Source of the DNA: Pseudomonas corrugata
GTDB taxonomy: Bacteria; Pseudomonadota; Gammaproteobacteria; Pseudomonadales; Pseudomonadaceae
DNA: 64,000 nt
Direction: 5' to 3'
Assembly: GCF_001269905.1 (NCBI RefSeq)
Contig: NZ_LHVK01000031.1
Span: 62,001 to 126,000, forward strand
In this document: piece after piece, positions 33,525-43,211 of the stretch
Numbering within the stretch: the first letter of the stretch is position 1
Layout of the letters: each line of letters starts with the position of its first letter
The notes under the pieces: model-generated
Told to the model about the DNA's origin: nothing
Databases searched by the model: none
Seen by the model: only the letters and a program-made list of their open reading frames with translations
Translations under genes and position numbers: made by a program

Positions 33525-34085
33525 TCACTGCGGCGTTTTGGCCGTCGGCAAGAGGTGTTCCTTGAACGGTATTTCAGCGGGTACGCTGATACCGCTGGCA
33601 AGCCACTGACTGCTCCAACCCAGGATCAGGTTTTTTGACCAGTCTGCGACCAATAGAAATTGTGGCACGAGCCGGGACTCCTGCCACCACGAATCCTGTT
33701 GTACCGGCCCCAGGCTCAGCAGCCCGACGGCCACGACCACCAGCAACGCACCACGCGCAGCGCCAAAGGCCATGCCCAGGAACCGGTCCGTCCCGGAAAG
33801 CCCGGTGACGCGAATCAGTTCGCCGATCAGATAGTTGATCATTGCGCCAACCAGCAAGGTGGCGACAAACAAGATGGCACAACCCGCGATCACGCGGGCC
33901 GACGGCGTTTCGATGTATCCGGCGAGGTACTGGGACAGCGAGCCACCAAACATCCAGGCGACGATTCCCGCGATGATCCAGGTCAGCAGCGAGAGGGCTT
34001 CCTTGACGAAGCCTCGGCTCAGACTGATCAATGCGGAGATGGCGATGATCGCAACGATCGCCCAGTCAACCCAGGTAAATGGCAC
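33525..34085 (-). CDS. cvpA: CvpA-family inner-membrane protein
   Basis: 186 residues with four hydrophobic segments in the first two thirds ('WAIVAIIAISALISLSRGF', 'LTWIIAGIVAWMFGG', 'AGCAILFVATLLVGAMI', 'ALLVVVAVGLLSLG') and the family motif SRGFVKEALSL. Named for colicin V production; it affects envelope and biofilm traits in other bacteria. It lies 41 bases upstream of purF in the same operon. Confidence 0.9.
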   Translation of the reverse strand: MPFTWVDWAIVAIIAISALISLSRGFVKEALSLLTWIIAGIVAWMFGGSLSQYLAGYIETPSARVIAGCAILFVATLLVGAMINYLIGELIRVTGLSGTDRFLGMAFGAARGALLVVVAVGLLSLGPVQQDSWWQESRLVPQFLLVADWSKNLILGWSSQWLASGISVPAEIPFKEHLLPTAKTPQ

Positions 34086-34177
34086 GGTGCAGCCTGCAGA
34101 CGGATAAGGCGGCGCATTTTAGCAGAGCCCAGGGCTGTCGGTAAGCTGCGATTGTCAGGGGGAGTGAAATCAGGCGC

Positions 34178-34840
34178 TTAGCCGCGCTCCGGCTGAAAAC
34201 GCACCACAAAACCCTTGAGATTCTGCTGCCGGCCGAGCAGGTCGCGCAGACGGTCGGCTTCGGCACGCTCGATCAGCGGACCAACAAACACCCGGTTCTT
34301 GCCATCGGCGGAGCGGATGTAGGCATTGTAGCCCTGGCTACGCAGGGATTTCTGCAGATTTTCCGCGCTTTCGCGACTGCTCAGACTGGCCAGTTGCACG
34401 GACCAACTGACCGACAAACCGTTAGCGTCCACGCGACTCTGGCTGGTGTCCGGCCTGGTCGGCGCAGCAGTGATCGGTTGAGTCGGCGCGGGCTTGACCG
34501 CCGGGGCCGCCGGAGCGGGCGCAGGGGCCGGAGCGACAACAGGCTTGTTCGAAACAGCCGGTGCTGCGGGGATGGGGGCAGACGGCGCGGCCGCTTGCTC
34601 AGCCAGCTCCTCGTCGCTCGGGACAGGCTCCTGGGGCAGCGCCTGAGGGTCGGGCACCGTTACCGGCTCGACCTGCACAGGCGGAAGCGATGGTGCCTGG
34701 GGCGCGACGGGTGCATCGACCGTGACCTGGCGCTGCTCGTCCTGACGGGAAAACAGCATCGGCAGGAAAATCACCGCCAGGGCCACCAATACCAGGGCCC
34801 CCACCATGCGCTGCTTGTATGCCTTATCGAGCAATGCCAT
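34178..34840 (-). CDS. dedD: SPOR-domain cell-division protein, DedD-like
   Basis: 220 residues from MALLDKAYKQRMVGAL at 34840. It has one membrane helix near residues 12-30 ('VGALVLVALAVIFLPMLFS'), a long Pro/Ala/Val-rich periplasmic linker (about 40-140), and a C-terminal SPOR domain ('WSVQLASLSSRESAENLQKSLRSQ' to 'GFVVRFQ') that binds denuded septal peptidoglycan. The start lies inside the 3' end of folC (17-base overlap), so it is translationally coupled to folC. Confidence 0.88.
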   Translation of the reverse strand: MALLDKAYKQRMVGALVLVALAVIFLPMLFSRQDEQRQVTVDAPVAPQAPSLPPVQVEPVTVPDPQALPQEPVPSDEELAEQAAAPSAPIPAAPAVSNKPVVAPAPAPAPAAPAVKPAPTQPITAAPTRPDTSQSRVDANGLSVSWSVQLASLSSRESAENLQKSLRSQGYNAYIRSADGKNRVFVGPLIERAEADRLRDLLGRQQNLKGFVVRFQPERG

Positions 34841-36131
34841 CTGCAGCTTCCTCCGTGGAGCGCCGGCCCAGCCACTGCAAGGCCTCGGCGACGCAAAAAA
34901 ATGATCCGAACAACAGGATTTCGTCATCGGCCGTTGCCACGGCGCACTGCCCTTCCAACGCGGCAGCCACACTGTCGTAAGCATCCACCGAAGCACCACG
35001 ACGCTGCAAGGCCGCCTGCAATTCGGCGGCGGAACGTGAGCGCGGCGAATCCAGGGGCGTTACCGCCCAGTGCTGGACACTAGCATCCAACGCCTCGACC
35101 ACGCCATCCAGATCCTTGTCGGACAGCAACCCGAACACCGCCAGGCGCCGCCCAACCACCGGCCGCCGCGCCAGGCGCTCAGCCAGGTATTGGGCCGCAT
35201 GAGGGTTATGGCCGACATCCAGCAACAGGTTCAAACGCTTGCCCTGCCACTGGAACTGGCGCCGATCAAGACGACCGACGATGCGGGTCGTCTGCAACGC
35301 TTCGACGATCTGCCCGGCGTCCCATGGCAAACCCAGCAGCAGGTAGGCCTGGAGCGCCAGCGCGGCGTTCTCCATCGGCAGATCCAGCAGCGGCAGGTCG
35401 TGCAACTCCACCGGATTTCCCTGCAGATCGCTGCCGCGCCATTGCCAATGCTGCTCGGTCATGGCCAGATCGAAATCCCGCCCCCGCAGGAAGAACGGAC
35501 AGGCCAGTTCACGGGCCTTGTCCAACAGCGGTTGCGGAGGATTGAGATCACCGCAGAGCGCAGGCGCGCCCTGACGAAAGATACCGGCCTTCTCGAAGGC
35601 CACGGATTCGCGGGTATCGCCCAGGTAATCGGCATGGTCCACGCCGATACTGGTGACCAATGCAATGTCCGCGTCCACCAGGTTGACCGTGTCCAGTCGC
35701 CCACCCAGGCCGACTTCCAGCACAACGGCGTCGAGACCGGCACGGGAGAACAGCCAGAAGGCCGCCAGGGTGCCCATCTCGAAGTACGTGAGGGAGACCT
35801 CGCCCCGCCCGGCGTCCACCGCGGCGAAGGCCTCGCACAGCTCGGCATCGGCGGCTTCGACGCCGTTGACCTGTACCCGCTCGTTGTAACGCAGAAGGTG
35901 CGGCGAACTGTAGACCCCGACGCTCAGCCCCTGGGCCCGCAGCAGCGAGGCCACGAAGGCACAGGTCGAGCCCTTTCCGTTGGTGCCGGTGACGGTGATG
36001 ACCCGGGGTGCCGGCTTGCCCAGCCCCATGCGGGACATGACCGCTTGCGAGCGCTCCAGCCCCATGTCGATGGCCGATGGATGCAATTGCTCGAGATAGG
36101 CCAGCCAGTCGCCCAGGGTGCGTTCGGTCAT
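34824..36131 (-). CDS. folC: Dihydrofolate/folylpolyglutamate synthase
   Basis: 435 residues of the Mur-ligase-like FolC family: P-loop 'TVTGTNGKGSTCAF' near residue 45, 'PHLLRYNERVQVNG', 'FEMGTLAAFWLF', 'LEVGLGGRLDTVN', and 'DVGHNPHAA' in the C-terminal domain. It adds glutamate to dihydropteroate and to folates. Its ATG overlaps the accD stop by 4 bases, the conserved accD-folC-dedD-cvpA-purF order. Confidence 0.95.
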   Translation of the reverse strand: MTERTLGDWLAYLEQLHPSAIDMGLERSQAVMSRMGLGKPAPRVITVTGTNGKGSTCAFVASLLRAQGLSVGVYSSPHLLRYNERVQVNGVEAADAELCEAFAAVDAGRGEVSLTYFEMGTLAAFWLFSRAGLDAVVLEVGLGGRLDTVNLVDADIALVTSIGVDHADYLGDTRESVAFEKAGIFRQGAPALCGDLNPPQPLLDKARELACPFFLRGRDFDLAMTEQHWQWRGSDLQGNPVELHDLPLLDLPMENAALALQAYLLLGLPWDAGQIVEALQTTRIVGRLDRRQFQWQGKRLNLLLDVGHNPHAAQYLAERLARRPVVGRRLAVFGLLSDKDLDGVVEALDASVQHWAVTPLDSPRSRSAAELQAALQRRGASVDAYDSVAAALEGQCAVATADDEILLFGSFFCVAEALQWLGRRSTEEAADGIAR

Positions 36132-37048
36132 AGCCCGGCAGGCACCGGCGGAACCACCATCGGCTCGATGGGTGCGGCGACGTACTGAGGCGTCGGCAGG
36201 CCCATCAGTTGAGCCAACAGGTTGCCCAGGCGCGGACGCAGCTCCTGGCGATGGATGATCATGTCGATGGCACCGTGTTCCAGAAGGAACTCACTGCGCT
36301 GGAAGCCTTCCGGCAGTTTTTCGCGCACGGTTTGCTCGATGACCCGCGGGCCGGCGAAGCCGATCAGGGCTTTGGGCTCGCCGACGATCACGTCGCCCAG
36401 CATTGCCAGGCTGGCGGAAACGCCGCCGTAGACCGGATCGGTCAGCACCGAGATAAATGGAAGGCCCTCTTCGCGTAGACGCGCCAGGACGGCAGAGGTC
36501 TTGGCCATCTGCATCAGCGAGATCAGCGCTTCCTGCATCCGTGCGCCGCCGGAAGCAGCGAAGCAGATCATTGGGCAACGGTTTTCCAGGGCATAGTTGG
36601 CGGCGCGAACGAAACGCTCACCGACGATGGCACCCATGGACCCGCCCATGAAGGAGAACTCGAAGGCCGAAACCACCACTGGCATGCCCAGCAGGGTGCC
36701 ACTCATGGACACCAGGGCGTCTTTTTCGCCGGTCTGCTTCTGGGCCGCAGTCAGGCGATCCTTGTACTTCTTGCCATCACGGAATTTCAGGCGATCCACG
36801 GGCTCCAGGTCCGCACCCAGCTCAACACGGCCTTCAGCATCCAGGAAAATATCGATACGGGCACGCGCGCCGATGCGCATGTGATGATTGCACTTGGGGC
36901 AAACGTCCAGGGTCTTTTCCAGCTCCGGGCGGTACAGCACCGCTTCGCAGGATGGACATTTGTGCCACAGACCTTCAGGCACCGAGCTTTTCTTCACCTC
37001 GGAACGCATGATCGAAGGGATCAGTTTGTCTACCAACCAGTTGCTCAT
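36128..37048 (-). CDS. accD: Acetyl-CoA carboxylase, carboxyltransferase beta subunit
   Basis: 306 residues from MSNWLVDKLIPSIMRSE at 37048, with an N-terminal zinc ribbon (CPSC...CPKC, about 29-51) and the crotonase-like carboxyltransferase core ('ASGGARMQEALISLMQMAKT', 'SVLTDPVYGGVSASLAMLGD'). With AccA it transfers the carboxyl group from biotin to acetyl-CoA, the first step of fatty-acid synthesis. The frame runs 50 codons further upstream into non-coding-like sequence. Confidence 0.95.
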   Translation of the reverse strand: MSNWLVDKLIPSIMRSEVKKSSVPEGLWHKCPSCEAVLYRPELEKTLDVCPKCNHHMRIGARARIDIFLDAEGRVELGADLEPVDRLKFRDGKKYKDRLTAAQKQTGEKDALVSMSGTLLGMPVVVSAFEFSFMGGSMGAIVGERFVRAANYALENRCPMICFAASGGARMQEALISLMQMAKTSAVLARLREEGLPFISVLTDPVYGGVSASLAMLGDVIVGEPKALIGFAGPRVIEQTVREKLPEGFQRSEFLLEHGAIDMIIHRQELRPRLGNLLAQLMGLPTPQYVAAPIEPMVVPPVPAGL

Positions 37049-37306
37049 GCTTTCTTTCTCCAGTACCGGCGGCCCGAACGCTCTGGTTCGCGGCCCCGCG
37101 TATGCCCTTGAGCTAAATTCATTGTGCGGCGAGGGCCGAAAAGCCACCACGGTCAGCGCGAAACATGACCTGCGTGCAGCCCAACCTCCCTCAACCATTC
37201 CTGCAACCGCTGCACCGCGGTTGCCGCTACGCTATACGGCCCGCCCGGAGGCGGCGCCTGCCTGCTGTATACAGTGCAGGTATGGACGGCGGCAGTCTGC
37301 CAGCCG

Positions 37307-37939
37307 TCACATTGGCAACTGGCTGCTGCGCACAGCGGCCATGAATGCCCGGATCTTCGCCGGATCCTTGATACCCTTGCCCTGCTCAACCCCACCGCTC
37401 ACGTCCACCGCGTAAGGACGGACCTGGCGAATCGCTTCGGCCACATTGTCAGCCGTCAGGCCACCGGCGAGGATGATCGGCTTGCTCAGGCCATGGGGTA
37501 CCAACGACCAGTCGAATGCTTCACCGGTACCGCCAGGAACGCCCTCCACATATGTGTCCAGCAAAATGCCGCTGGCACTGGCAAATGTCTCGCAAGCAGC
37601 CGCGATGTCATCCCCCGCCTTGACTCGCAACGCTTTGACGTAGGGGCGGTGCCAGCCCTCGCAATCGGCTGGCGTTTCGTCGCCATGAAACTGCAACAGG
37701 CCCAGCGGCACCGCATCGAGTAACTCGCCCAGCTCGCAACGGCTGGCGTTGACGAACAGACCGACCGCAGTCACGAACGGCGGCAAGGCCTGGATGATCG
37801 CCCTCGCCTGCTGCACGCTCACCGCCCGCGGGCTCCTGGCATAGAACACCAGCCCGATGGCATCGGCTCCGGCCTCGACAGCTGCCAGCGCGTCCTCGAC
37901 GCGGGTGATCCCGCAAATCTTGCTGCGAACGACCGACAT
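37307..37939 (-). CDS. trpF: Phosphoribosylanthranilate isomerase
   Basis: 210 residues from MSVVRSKICGITR at 37939, with the catalytic Cys in KICGIT, 'AVGLFVN', 'LLQFHGDE', 'LLDTYV.GVPGGTGEAFDWSL' and the catalytic Asp in 'AVDVSGGVEQGKGIKD'. It performs the third step of tryptophan synthesis on a TIM barrel. It lies between truA and accD, separated from the other trp genes as usual in Pseudomonas. Confidence 0.95.
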   Translation of the reverse strand: MSVVRSKICGITRVEDALAAVEAGADAIGLVFYARSPRAVSVQQARAIIQALPPFVTAVGLFVNASRCELGELLDAVPLGLLQFHGDETPADCEGWHRPYVKALRVKAGDDIAAACETFASASGILLDTYVEGVPGGTGEAFDWSLVPHGLSKPIILAGGLTADNVAEAIRQVRPYAVDVSGGVEQGKGIKDPAKIRAFMAAVRSSQLPM

Positions 37940-38001
37940 GTTGTCAAAACCCCAGCTAAATCCGTGAAAGTCCCGGATGGTAGCAAATGCAGCGGAGGGC
38001 G

Positions 38002-38826
38002 TCAGCCGTCGAGTTCCGAGAAGCCGGTGAGGAAATGTGGCCCGATGTAACGCTCCGGTAGCTCGAACTCGTCGCGATATTCGACCTGCACCAGGTACAA
38101 GCCAAACGGGTGCGCCGTCACGCCGCCGGAACGGCGGATGCGGCTGTCGAGCACTTCCTTGATCCATTCCACCGGCCGCTCACCGGCACCGATGGTCATC
38201 AGCACGCCGGCGATGTTGCGCACCATGTGGTGCAGGAATGCACTGGCGCGGATGTCGAGCACGATCATCTTGCCGTGACGGGTCACGCGCAAATGATGCA
38301 GTTCCTTGATCGGCGACTTGGCCTGGCACTGGCCGGCACGAAAGGCGCTGAAATCGTGAACCCCGACCAGGTACTGCGCGGCTTCAGCCATGCGCTCGAC
38401 ATCCAGCGGACGGTGGTTCCAGGTGATTTCTTCGTTCAAGTGCGCCGGACGGATCTGGTCGTTGTAGATCACGTAGCGATAGCGCCGGGCAATGGCCTTG
38501 AAGCGTGCATGGAAATGTGCAGGCATCACTTTGGCCCAACTGACGCTGACGTCATGGGGCAGGTTGATGTTGGCCCCCATGACCCAGGCTTTCATCGATC
38601 GCTCGACCTGGGTGTCGAAATGCACCACCTGGCCGCAGGCATGCACGCCGGCATCGGTGCGTCCGGCGCAGTGCAGCGATACAGGGGAATCAGCGACTTT
38701 GGACAGCGCGCTTTCAAGGGTTTCCTGCACGGTCGCAACGCCGGAGGCCTGGCGCTGCCAGCCGCGATAACGCGAGCCTTTGTATTCAACGCCCAAGGCG
38801 ATCCGGAAAAAGCCGTCAGCCGCCAT
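38002..38826 (-). CDS. truA: tRNA pseudouridine(38-40) synthase
   Basis: 274 residues from ATG 38826 (MAADGFFRIALGVEYKG). An in-frame TTG at 38856 would add ten residues and cannot be excluded, as neither has a good ribosome site. The catalytic Asp is in 'CAGRTDAGVHACGQVVHF'; 'SFLHHMVRNIAGVLM'-like sequence and 'PFGLYLVQVEY' complete the TruA signature. It modifies U38-U40 in tRNA anticodon stems. Confidence 0.93.
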   Translation of the reverse strand: MAADGFFRIALGVEYKGSRYRGWQRQASGVATVQETLESALSKVADSPVSLHCAGRTDAGVHACGQVVHFDTQVERSMKAWVMGANINLPHDVSVSWAKVMPAHFHARFKAIARRYRYVIYNDQIRPAHLNEEITWNHRPLDVERMAEAAQYLVGVHDFSAFRAGQCQAKSPIKELHHLRVTRHGKMIVLDIRASAFLHHMVRNIAGVLMTIGAGERPVEWIKEVLDSRIRRSGGVTAHPFGLYLVQVEYRDEFELPERYIGPHFLTGFSELDG

Positions 38827-38957
38827 TTCGGCAGCCGGATTGTCTATGTTTGCCAAGGAATTACAGCCTGCTGAGGTACGCAAAGGCGGGCATTATAAGG
38901 CCGGTGGAGTGGGATGCCAGTGTAACCGTTGATCCGCTGCTGGATGTGCCGGCCTCA

Positions 38958-39096
38958 TCGCGAGCAGGCTCGCTCCTACAGGGCATCCGCAGCGCGCACA
39001 GAGCATTGTGGGAGCGGGCTTGCTCGCGAAACGGTAGCCCAGCCAACATTGATGCTGCCTGACACACCGCCTTCGCGAGCAAGCCCGCTCCCACAG
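38958..39096. repeat. Cluster of three REP elements
   Basis: REP palindromes at 38958-38981, 39007-39029 and 39073-39096; the last two are inverted relative to each other and form a REPIN. They sit between truA and fimV. Confidence 0.85.
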
Positions 39097-39118
39097 GATT
39101 GCGCTTACATCCGAAATC

Positions 39119-41722
39119 TCACGCCAGGCGCGCGAGCATCTCCTGCGCTTCGCTCTTCTGGGTGGCATCGCCTTCGCTGAGGACTTCACCGAGGATGTCC
39201 CGGGCACCGTCGTGGTCGCCCATATCGATGTAGGCCTGGGCCAGGTCGAGCTTGGTCGCCACTTCATCGGTGCCGCTGAGGAAGTCGAAGTCCGGCTCGT
39301 CCTCGGCACTGGTCAGGGCGTCTTCGGCCGTAAAGGATGGCTGGCCAAGACTGTCGGAAAGTCGATCCAGCTCGGCGTTGACATCGTCCAGCTCGGACTC
39401 GAAGGGATCCTTCGGTGCGTCCATCTCGTCAGCCAGGGACAGATCGAAATCCGCCGGCAGCTCGAGATCGTCAGCCGGGGTGTCGAGCAAGGCCGGCGCG
39501 TCGGCTGCAGGCTCTTCCAGCCCCTTGAGATCGTCGCTCAGGTCCAGCAGGAAATCTTCATCGTCCAGGGCTGGAGCCGGCGCATCGGCACCCAGGTCCA
39601 GATCGAACTCCGACAGATCGTCCAGGCTTTCGTTGGCTTCGGTCTGCTGCTTGAGCACCGATTCGAAGCTCAGATCATCGTCCATCGGAAAAGCATCCAG
39701 CTCCGGTACCGGCTCAGGGGCCGGCGCCGTCGGTGTGTTCTCCAGGTCATCCAGGCTCAGATCGAAGGCACTGTCCAGTTCTTCATTGGTTGCCGGCGTT
39801 TCTTCCAGCAGCTCCTTGACGTACTGGGCGTCCAGCTCGGCAGCCACCGCCGCCGCAGCGAGGGTGGCGCTGGTGGCAACCACCATGGCCGGGAAGCGGC
39901 TCTTGAGTTGTTCGACCTGGGCGAAGTTCTCACCATTGGCCACCAGTTGGCGTTCCTGGGCGACAAACGCGTCGCGGTCGCCTTGCAGGCCGTAGACTTC
40001 CATCAACTTCAGACGCAGGTCGCTGCGTTGTGGCTCGGCCTTGATGCCCTGCTCGAGCTGATCGGCCGCCTGGTTCAAGCGACCCCGATCGATGTGGGCC
40101 TGGGCCTGGCCCAGGACGTCGTCGAAGCGATCGGCAGCCGGGGCGACCAATGGCGCGGCGATCGGCGGCGAGACCACTACCGGCGCGACCACAGGAGCCG
40201 GCTGGGGAGCGGGCTTGGGGGCCGGCGCAGGGGCTGGCTTAGGATCAAGCTTTACGCTTGGCGCTGGTACTTCAATGCCCTCGAAGCTGCTCGGGGGCAG
40301 ATCGAGCTCCGGGGAGAAGTCGGCCTCCTCCTCGAGGGCTCGGGCCATGCGCAGGTGCTTCTCGGCTTCCTGCTGGGCCTTGCGGCGGCGGGCGAGCAAC
40401 AACAGCAGCAACAGCAGGACCAATACACCACCGCCGACCAAGCCGAGCAGGATCGGGTTGGTCAGCAGGTCGCTGTACTTCTGCTCGCTGGATACCGGCG
40501 AGGGCTCGGCCGGAGCAGCTGCTGGTGCCGCCTCGGGTGTCGCTTCAGGCGCAGCTTGCGGTGCAGCGGCAGGCGCCGGGACCTGTGCCGATGGCGCGGG
40601 CGTCAACTGCGCCGACATCGCCGGCGGTGCTTCGTTGGCTGGCGGAACTGCGGCACCTTCGGCCTGCATCTTCGCCAGCTGATTATTCTTCAGTTCGATC
40701 AGGCGCTGCAGCTTGTCCAACTGGCTCTGCAGATCCGCCATGCGGCTTTTCAGCTCTTCATTGTCACGACGAGCCGAGTCGAGGCTTTCCTGGGTGATCG
40801 CGAGCTTGTTGCTCAGGGCCTGGGCATCGCCGGCCGCCCCCTTGCCTTTGCCCTTGCCTGCCTTCGCCGACTCCGCCGTCACCAGGCTCAGGTTATCGCG
40901 ACCGGCAGTCTGTGCCGGTGCGGCTTCGCCCTGACCACGCTTGGTCGCGTCCAGCTGCTGGCCGCCACGTGTCGCGGTCGCACGCCCTTGGCGCCCCTGC
41001 CGCCAGGCGGCGTTCTGCGCAGCCACTTCGGCAATGGCCTGGGGTTGCGGCAACGCAGTGCTTTGAACCGGGTCCGGCAGGCGCAGGACTTGGCCGGTCT
41101 TGAGCAGGTTGATATTGCCGTTGATGAAAGCGTGCGGGTTCAGCGCCTGGATCGCCAGCATGGTTTGCTGGACGGACCCGCCGTTGCGGGCCTTGGCGGC
41201 GATTTCCCAGAGGGTATCGCGCGGCGTGGTGGTGTACTGGGAAGGCTTGGTAGCGCCAGTAACCGGCGTCGACACCACCTGGGGTGGTTTCGGTCGGGCA
41301 GCCTCGGCTGCCTGGGGCGAGAACTTGGACGGGTCGACCAGTACACTGTAGTCACGCAGCAAGCGGCCATTGGGCCACATCACCTGCACGAGGAACTTGA
41401 CCAGCGGCGCGGACAGTGGCCGGCTGGAGGTCACCCGCAGGACGCTCTTGCCATTGGCATTGATCACCGGGGTGAAGGTCAGGTCATTCAGAAACGCCTG
41501 GCGGTCGACGCCGGCCTTGGCGAAATCCTCGGGCGAGGCCAGGCTCGGTACAACTTCGGCGGCGGTCAGTTGCTGGACATCGAGCAGCTCGATCTCGGCG
41601 ACCAGAGGCTGGTTCGGCGTCGACTTCAGGGTCAGTTCCCCGAGCCCGAGCGCTTGCGCCATACCGGAGGACAGCGCCGAGGCGGCCGCTATTGCTAACA
41701 CCAGTTTGCGAACTTGAACCAT
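39119..41722 (-). CDS. fimV: FimV/HubP-family polar hub and pilus assembly protein
   Basis: 867 residues. The signal peptide ends near residue 25 (MAQALG). It is followed by the FimV N-terminal periplasmic domain ('LGLGELTLKSTPNQPLVAEIEL'), a LysM peptidoglycan-binding domain (about 163-218), an Ala/Pro-rich stretch with a coiled coil (about 300-345), one transmembrane helix (about 424-443, 'LVGGGVLVLLLLLLLLARRR'), and an acidic cytoplasmic region with TPR-like helices and the FimV C-terminal motif ('TKLDLAQAYIDMGDHDGARDIL'). Homologs organise the cell pole, type IV pili and twitching. GGAAGAG precedes the ATG. Confidence 0.93.
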   Translation of the reverse strand: MVQVRKLVLAIAAASALSSGMAQALGLGELTLKSTPNQPLVAEIELLDVQQLTAAEVVPSLASPEDFAKAGVDRQAFLNDLTFTPVINANGKSVLRVTSSRPLSAPLVKFLVQVMWPNGRLLRDYSVLVDPSKFSPQAAEAARPKPPQVVSTPVTGATKPSQYTTTPRDTLWEIAAKARNGGSVQQTMLAIQALNPHAFINGNINLLKTGQVLRLPDPVQSTALPQPQAIAEVAAQNAAWRQGRQGRATATRGGQQLDATKRGQGEAAPAQTAGRDNLSLVTAESAKAGKGKGKGAAGDAQALSNKLAITQESLDSARRDNEELKSRMADLQSQLDKLQRLIELKNNQLAKMQAEGAAVPPANEAPPAMSAQLTPAPSAQVPAPAAAPQAAPEATPEAAPAAAPAEPSPVSSEQKYSDLLTNPILLGLVGGGVLVLLLLLLLLARRRKAQQEAEKHLRMARALEEEADFSPELDLPPSSFEGIEVPAPSVKLDPKPAPAPAPKPAPQPAPVVAPVVVSPPIAAPLVAPAADRFDDVLGQAQAHIDRGRLNQAADQLEQGIKAEPQRSDLRLKLMEVYGLQGDRDAFVAQERQLVANGENFAQVEQLKSRFPAMVVATSATLAAAAVAAELDAQYVKELLEETPATNEELDSAFDLSLDDLENTPTAPAPEPVPELDAFPMDDDLSFESVLKQQTEANESLDDLSEFDLDLGADAPAPALDDEDFLLDLSDDLKGLEEPAADAPALLDTPADDLELPADFDLSLADEMDAPKDPFESELDDVNAELDRLSDSLGQPSFTAEDALTSAEDEPDFDFLSGTDEVATKLDLAQAYIDMGDHDGARDILGEVLSEGDATQKSEAQEMLARLA

Positions 41723-41933
41723 AGCCTCTTCCTTTGTTTGAACATTCCTCGGCCAGCGAGAAGGTATTGATGTCGCTGCCGCAAGGCATCTCGCAGAGCC
41801 CCGAAGCGACGGGGCACACGATCGTTTCTACTCATGCCCGGGAACGTCCCCAGCGGGAGATTTTCGCCTTCAGCGTCCAGACCAAGCATAGCGCCCGGCT
41901 AGAATCATTCGACAAATTGTTGCCAAGTATCTT

Positions 41934-42944
41934 TTACAGCAGGTCTTTTATCAACAACTCCGCCACCTGCACTGCATTGAGCGCCGCGCCCTTGCGCACG
42001 TTATCCGTTGTCAGCCACATATTCAGTTCCGTCGGGTCGTCGATACCACTGCGCACGCGCCCCACATACACCACATCCTGCCCCACCGCATCACCGACTG
42101 GTGTCGGGTAGTCACCCGCCTCCACCAACTCGATGCCGGGAGCCGCTTCCAGGGCTGCATTGACCTGATCCAGGTCGACGGCGTTCGCGGACTGCACGGT
42201 CACGCTAAAGCTATCGCCGAAAAACACCGGGGCTTGAATGCAAGTAACGGAAATCTTTAACAAAGGTTGATCCAGCACCAGGCGCAGCTCGCGTACCAGG
42301 CGCTTTTCCAGCTGCGTATGGCCCTGCTCATCCGGGGTGCCGACCTGAGCCAGCAGGTTGAACGCCATCTGGCGGTCGAAGAAAGTCGGCTCCAGTGGAC
42401 GGGCGTTGAGCAGCTCGGCGGTCTGGCGCGCCAACTCGCTCACGGCGACACGCCCCTGGGCGGACACGGCGAGGCTGGCGGTCAGGCTGATGCGCTGCAC
42501 ATCCAGGCACTCACGCAACGGGGCCAGCGCCACGGCCAATGCGGTGGCCGATGCACTCGGACTGCTCACCTGGAACGGCTTGCCGAGGCCCGCCAGCACC
42601 TGGGCATTGGCCTCCGGCACGATCTGCGGCGCCTGGTCCGGCGGCAGGGCACCGGACAGGTCGATGAGCGCACAACCGGCGGCGGTAGCACGCGGGGCGA
42701 AGCTCAGGGTCACCGCCGGACCGGCAGCGAAGAACACCAGTTGCACTTTGCCGAAATCGAACTCGTCGACTTCTCGCACCCGCACGTTTTTGTTGCGGAA
42801 CATCACCGAACTGCCTGCCGATTCACTGCTGGCCAGCAGGTGCAGGTTGCCGACGGGGAAATCCCGCTCTTCGAGAATCTGGACGAGGGTTTCGCCGACA
42901 GTACCGGTGGCGCCGATCACGGCAATATCAAAGGACTGGCTCAT
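41934..42944 (-). CDS. Aspartate-semialdehyde dehydrogenase paralog (Usg-like), catalytic residues missing
   Basis: 336 residues with the NAD(P)-binding start 'DIAVIGATGTVGETLVQILEER' and the ASADH dimerisation fold, but the catalytic Cys segment reads 'FQVSSPSASATALAVAL' with Ser/Ala and no Cys, and the position equivalent to the catalytic His in Asd (CHSQAL) reads 'FFGDSFSV'. It should therefore not be an active dehydrogenase, as for E. coli Usg-1. It lies between fimV and asd, the usual Pseudomonas position. Confidence 0.85.
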   Translation of the reverse strand: MSQSFDIAVIGATGTVGETLVQILEERDFPVGNLHLLASSESAGSSVMFRNKNVRVREVDEFDFGKVQLVFFAAGPAVTLSFAPRATAAGCALIDLSGALPPDQAPQIVPEANAQVLAGLGKPFQVSSPSASATALAVALAPLRECLDVQRISLTASLAVSAQGRVAVSELARQTAELLNARPLEPTFFDRQMAFNLLAQVGTPDEQGHTQLEKRLVRELRLVLDQPLLKISVTCIQAPVFFGDSFSVTVQSANAVDLDQVNAALEAAPGIELVEAGDYPTPVGDAVGQDVVYVGRVRSGIDDPTELNMWLTTDNVRKGAALNAVQVAELLIKDLL

Positions 42945-43043
42945 GGGGTCTACCTCGGGTAATGCGTGGGGAGCGGCACTTTACCGGGTGGTTGGTATGC
43001 AGGCAATTGGTGGGGAGTTCTTGCGCTGATTGCACCAACCAAA

Positions 43044-43134
43044 TCGCGGGCAAGCCTTGCTCCCACAAGCCCGGTGCTCATTGAAGACCCACTGTGAGAG
43101 TTTCATTGTGGGAGCATAGCTTGCTCGCGATGGC
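43044..43134. repeat. Inverted pair of REP elements (REPIN)
   Basis: REP-like sequences at about 43044-43069 and 43107-43134 in opposite orientation, between the Usg-like gene and asd. Both are slightly divergent from the consensus. Confidence 0.7.
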
Positions 43135-43160
43135 GATCTCCCCAGACACACATTACCCAT

Positions 43161-43193
43161 AAAAAAACCCGCACCTCTCACAAGGCGCGGGTT
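43161..43193 (-). terminator. Terminator downstream of asd
   Basis: AACCCGC (43166-43172) pairs with GCGGGTT (43187-43193), and on the minus strand a T-run follows. Confidence 0.7.
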
Positions 43194-43211
43194 CTTTCAC
43201 AGCAGCAACGA

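Noticed and set aside
39212..41698. 828-codon plus-strand ORF opposite fimV
   Set aside because: Shadow of the repetitive FimV codons; low-complexity Arg/Gly/Gln sequence.
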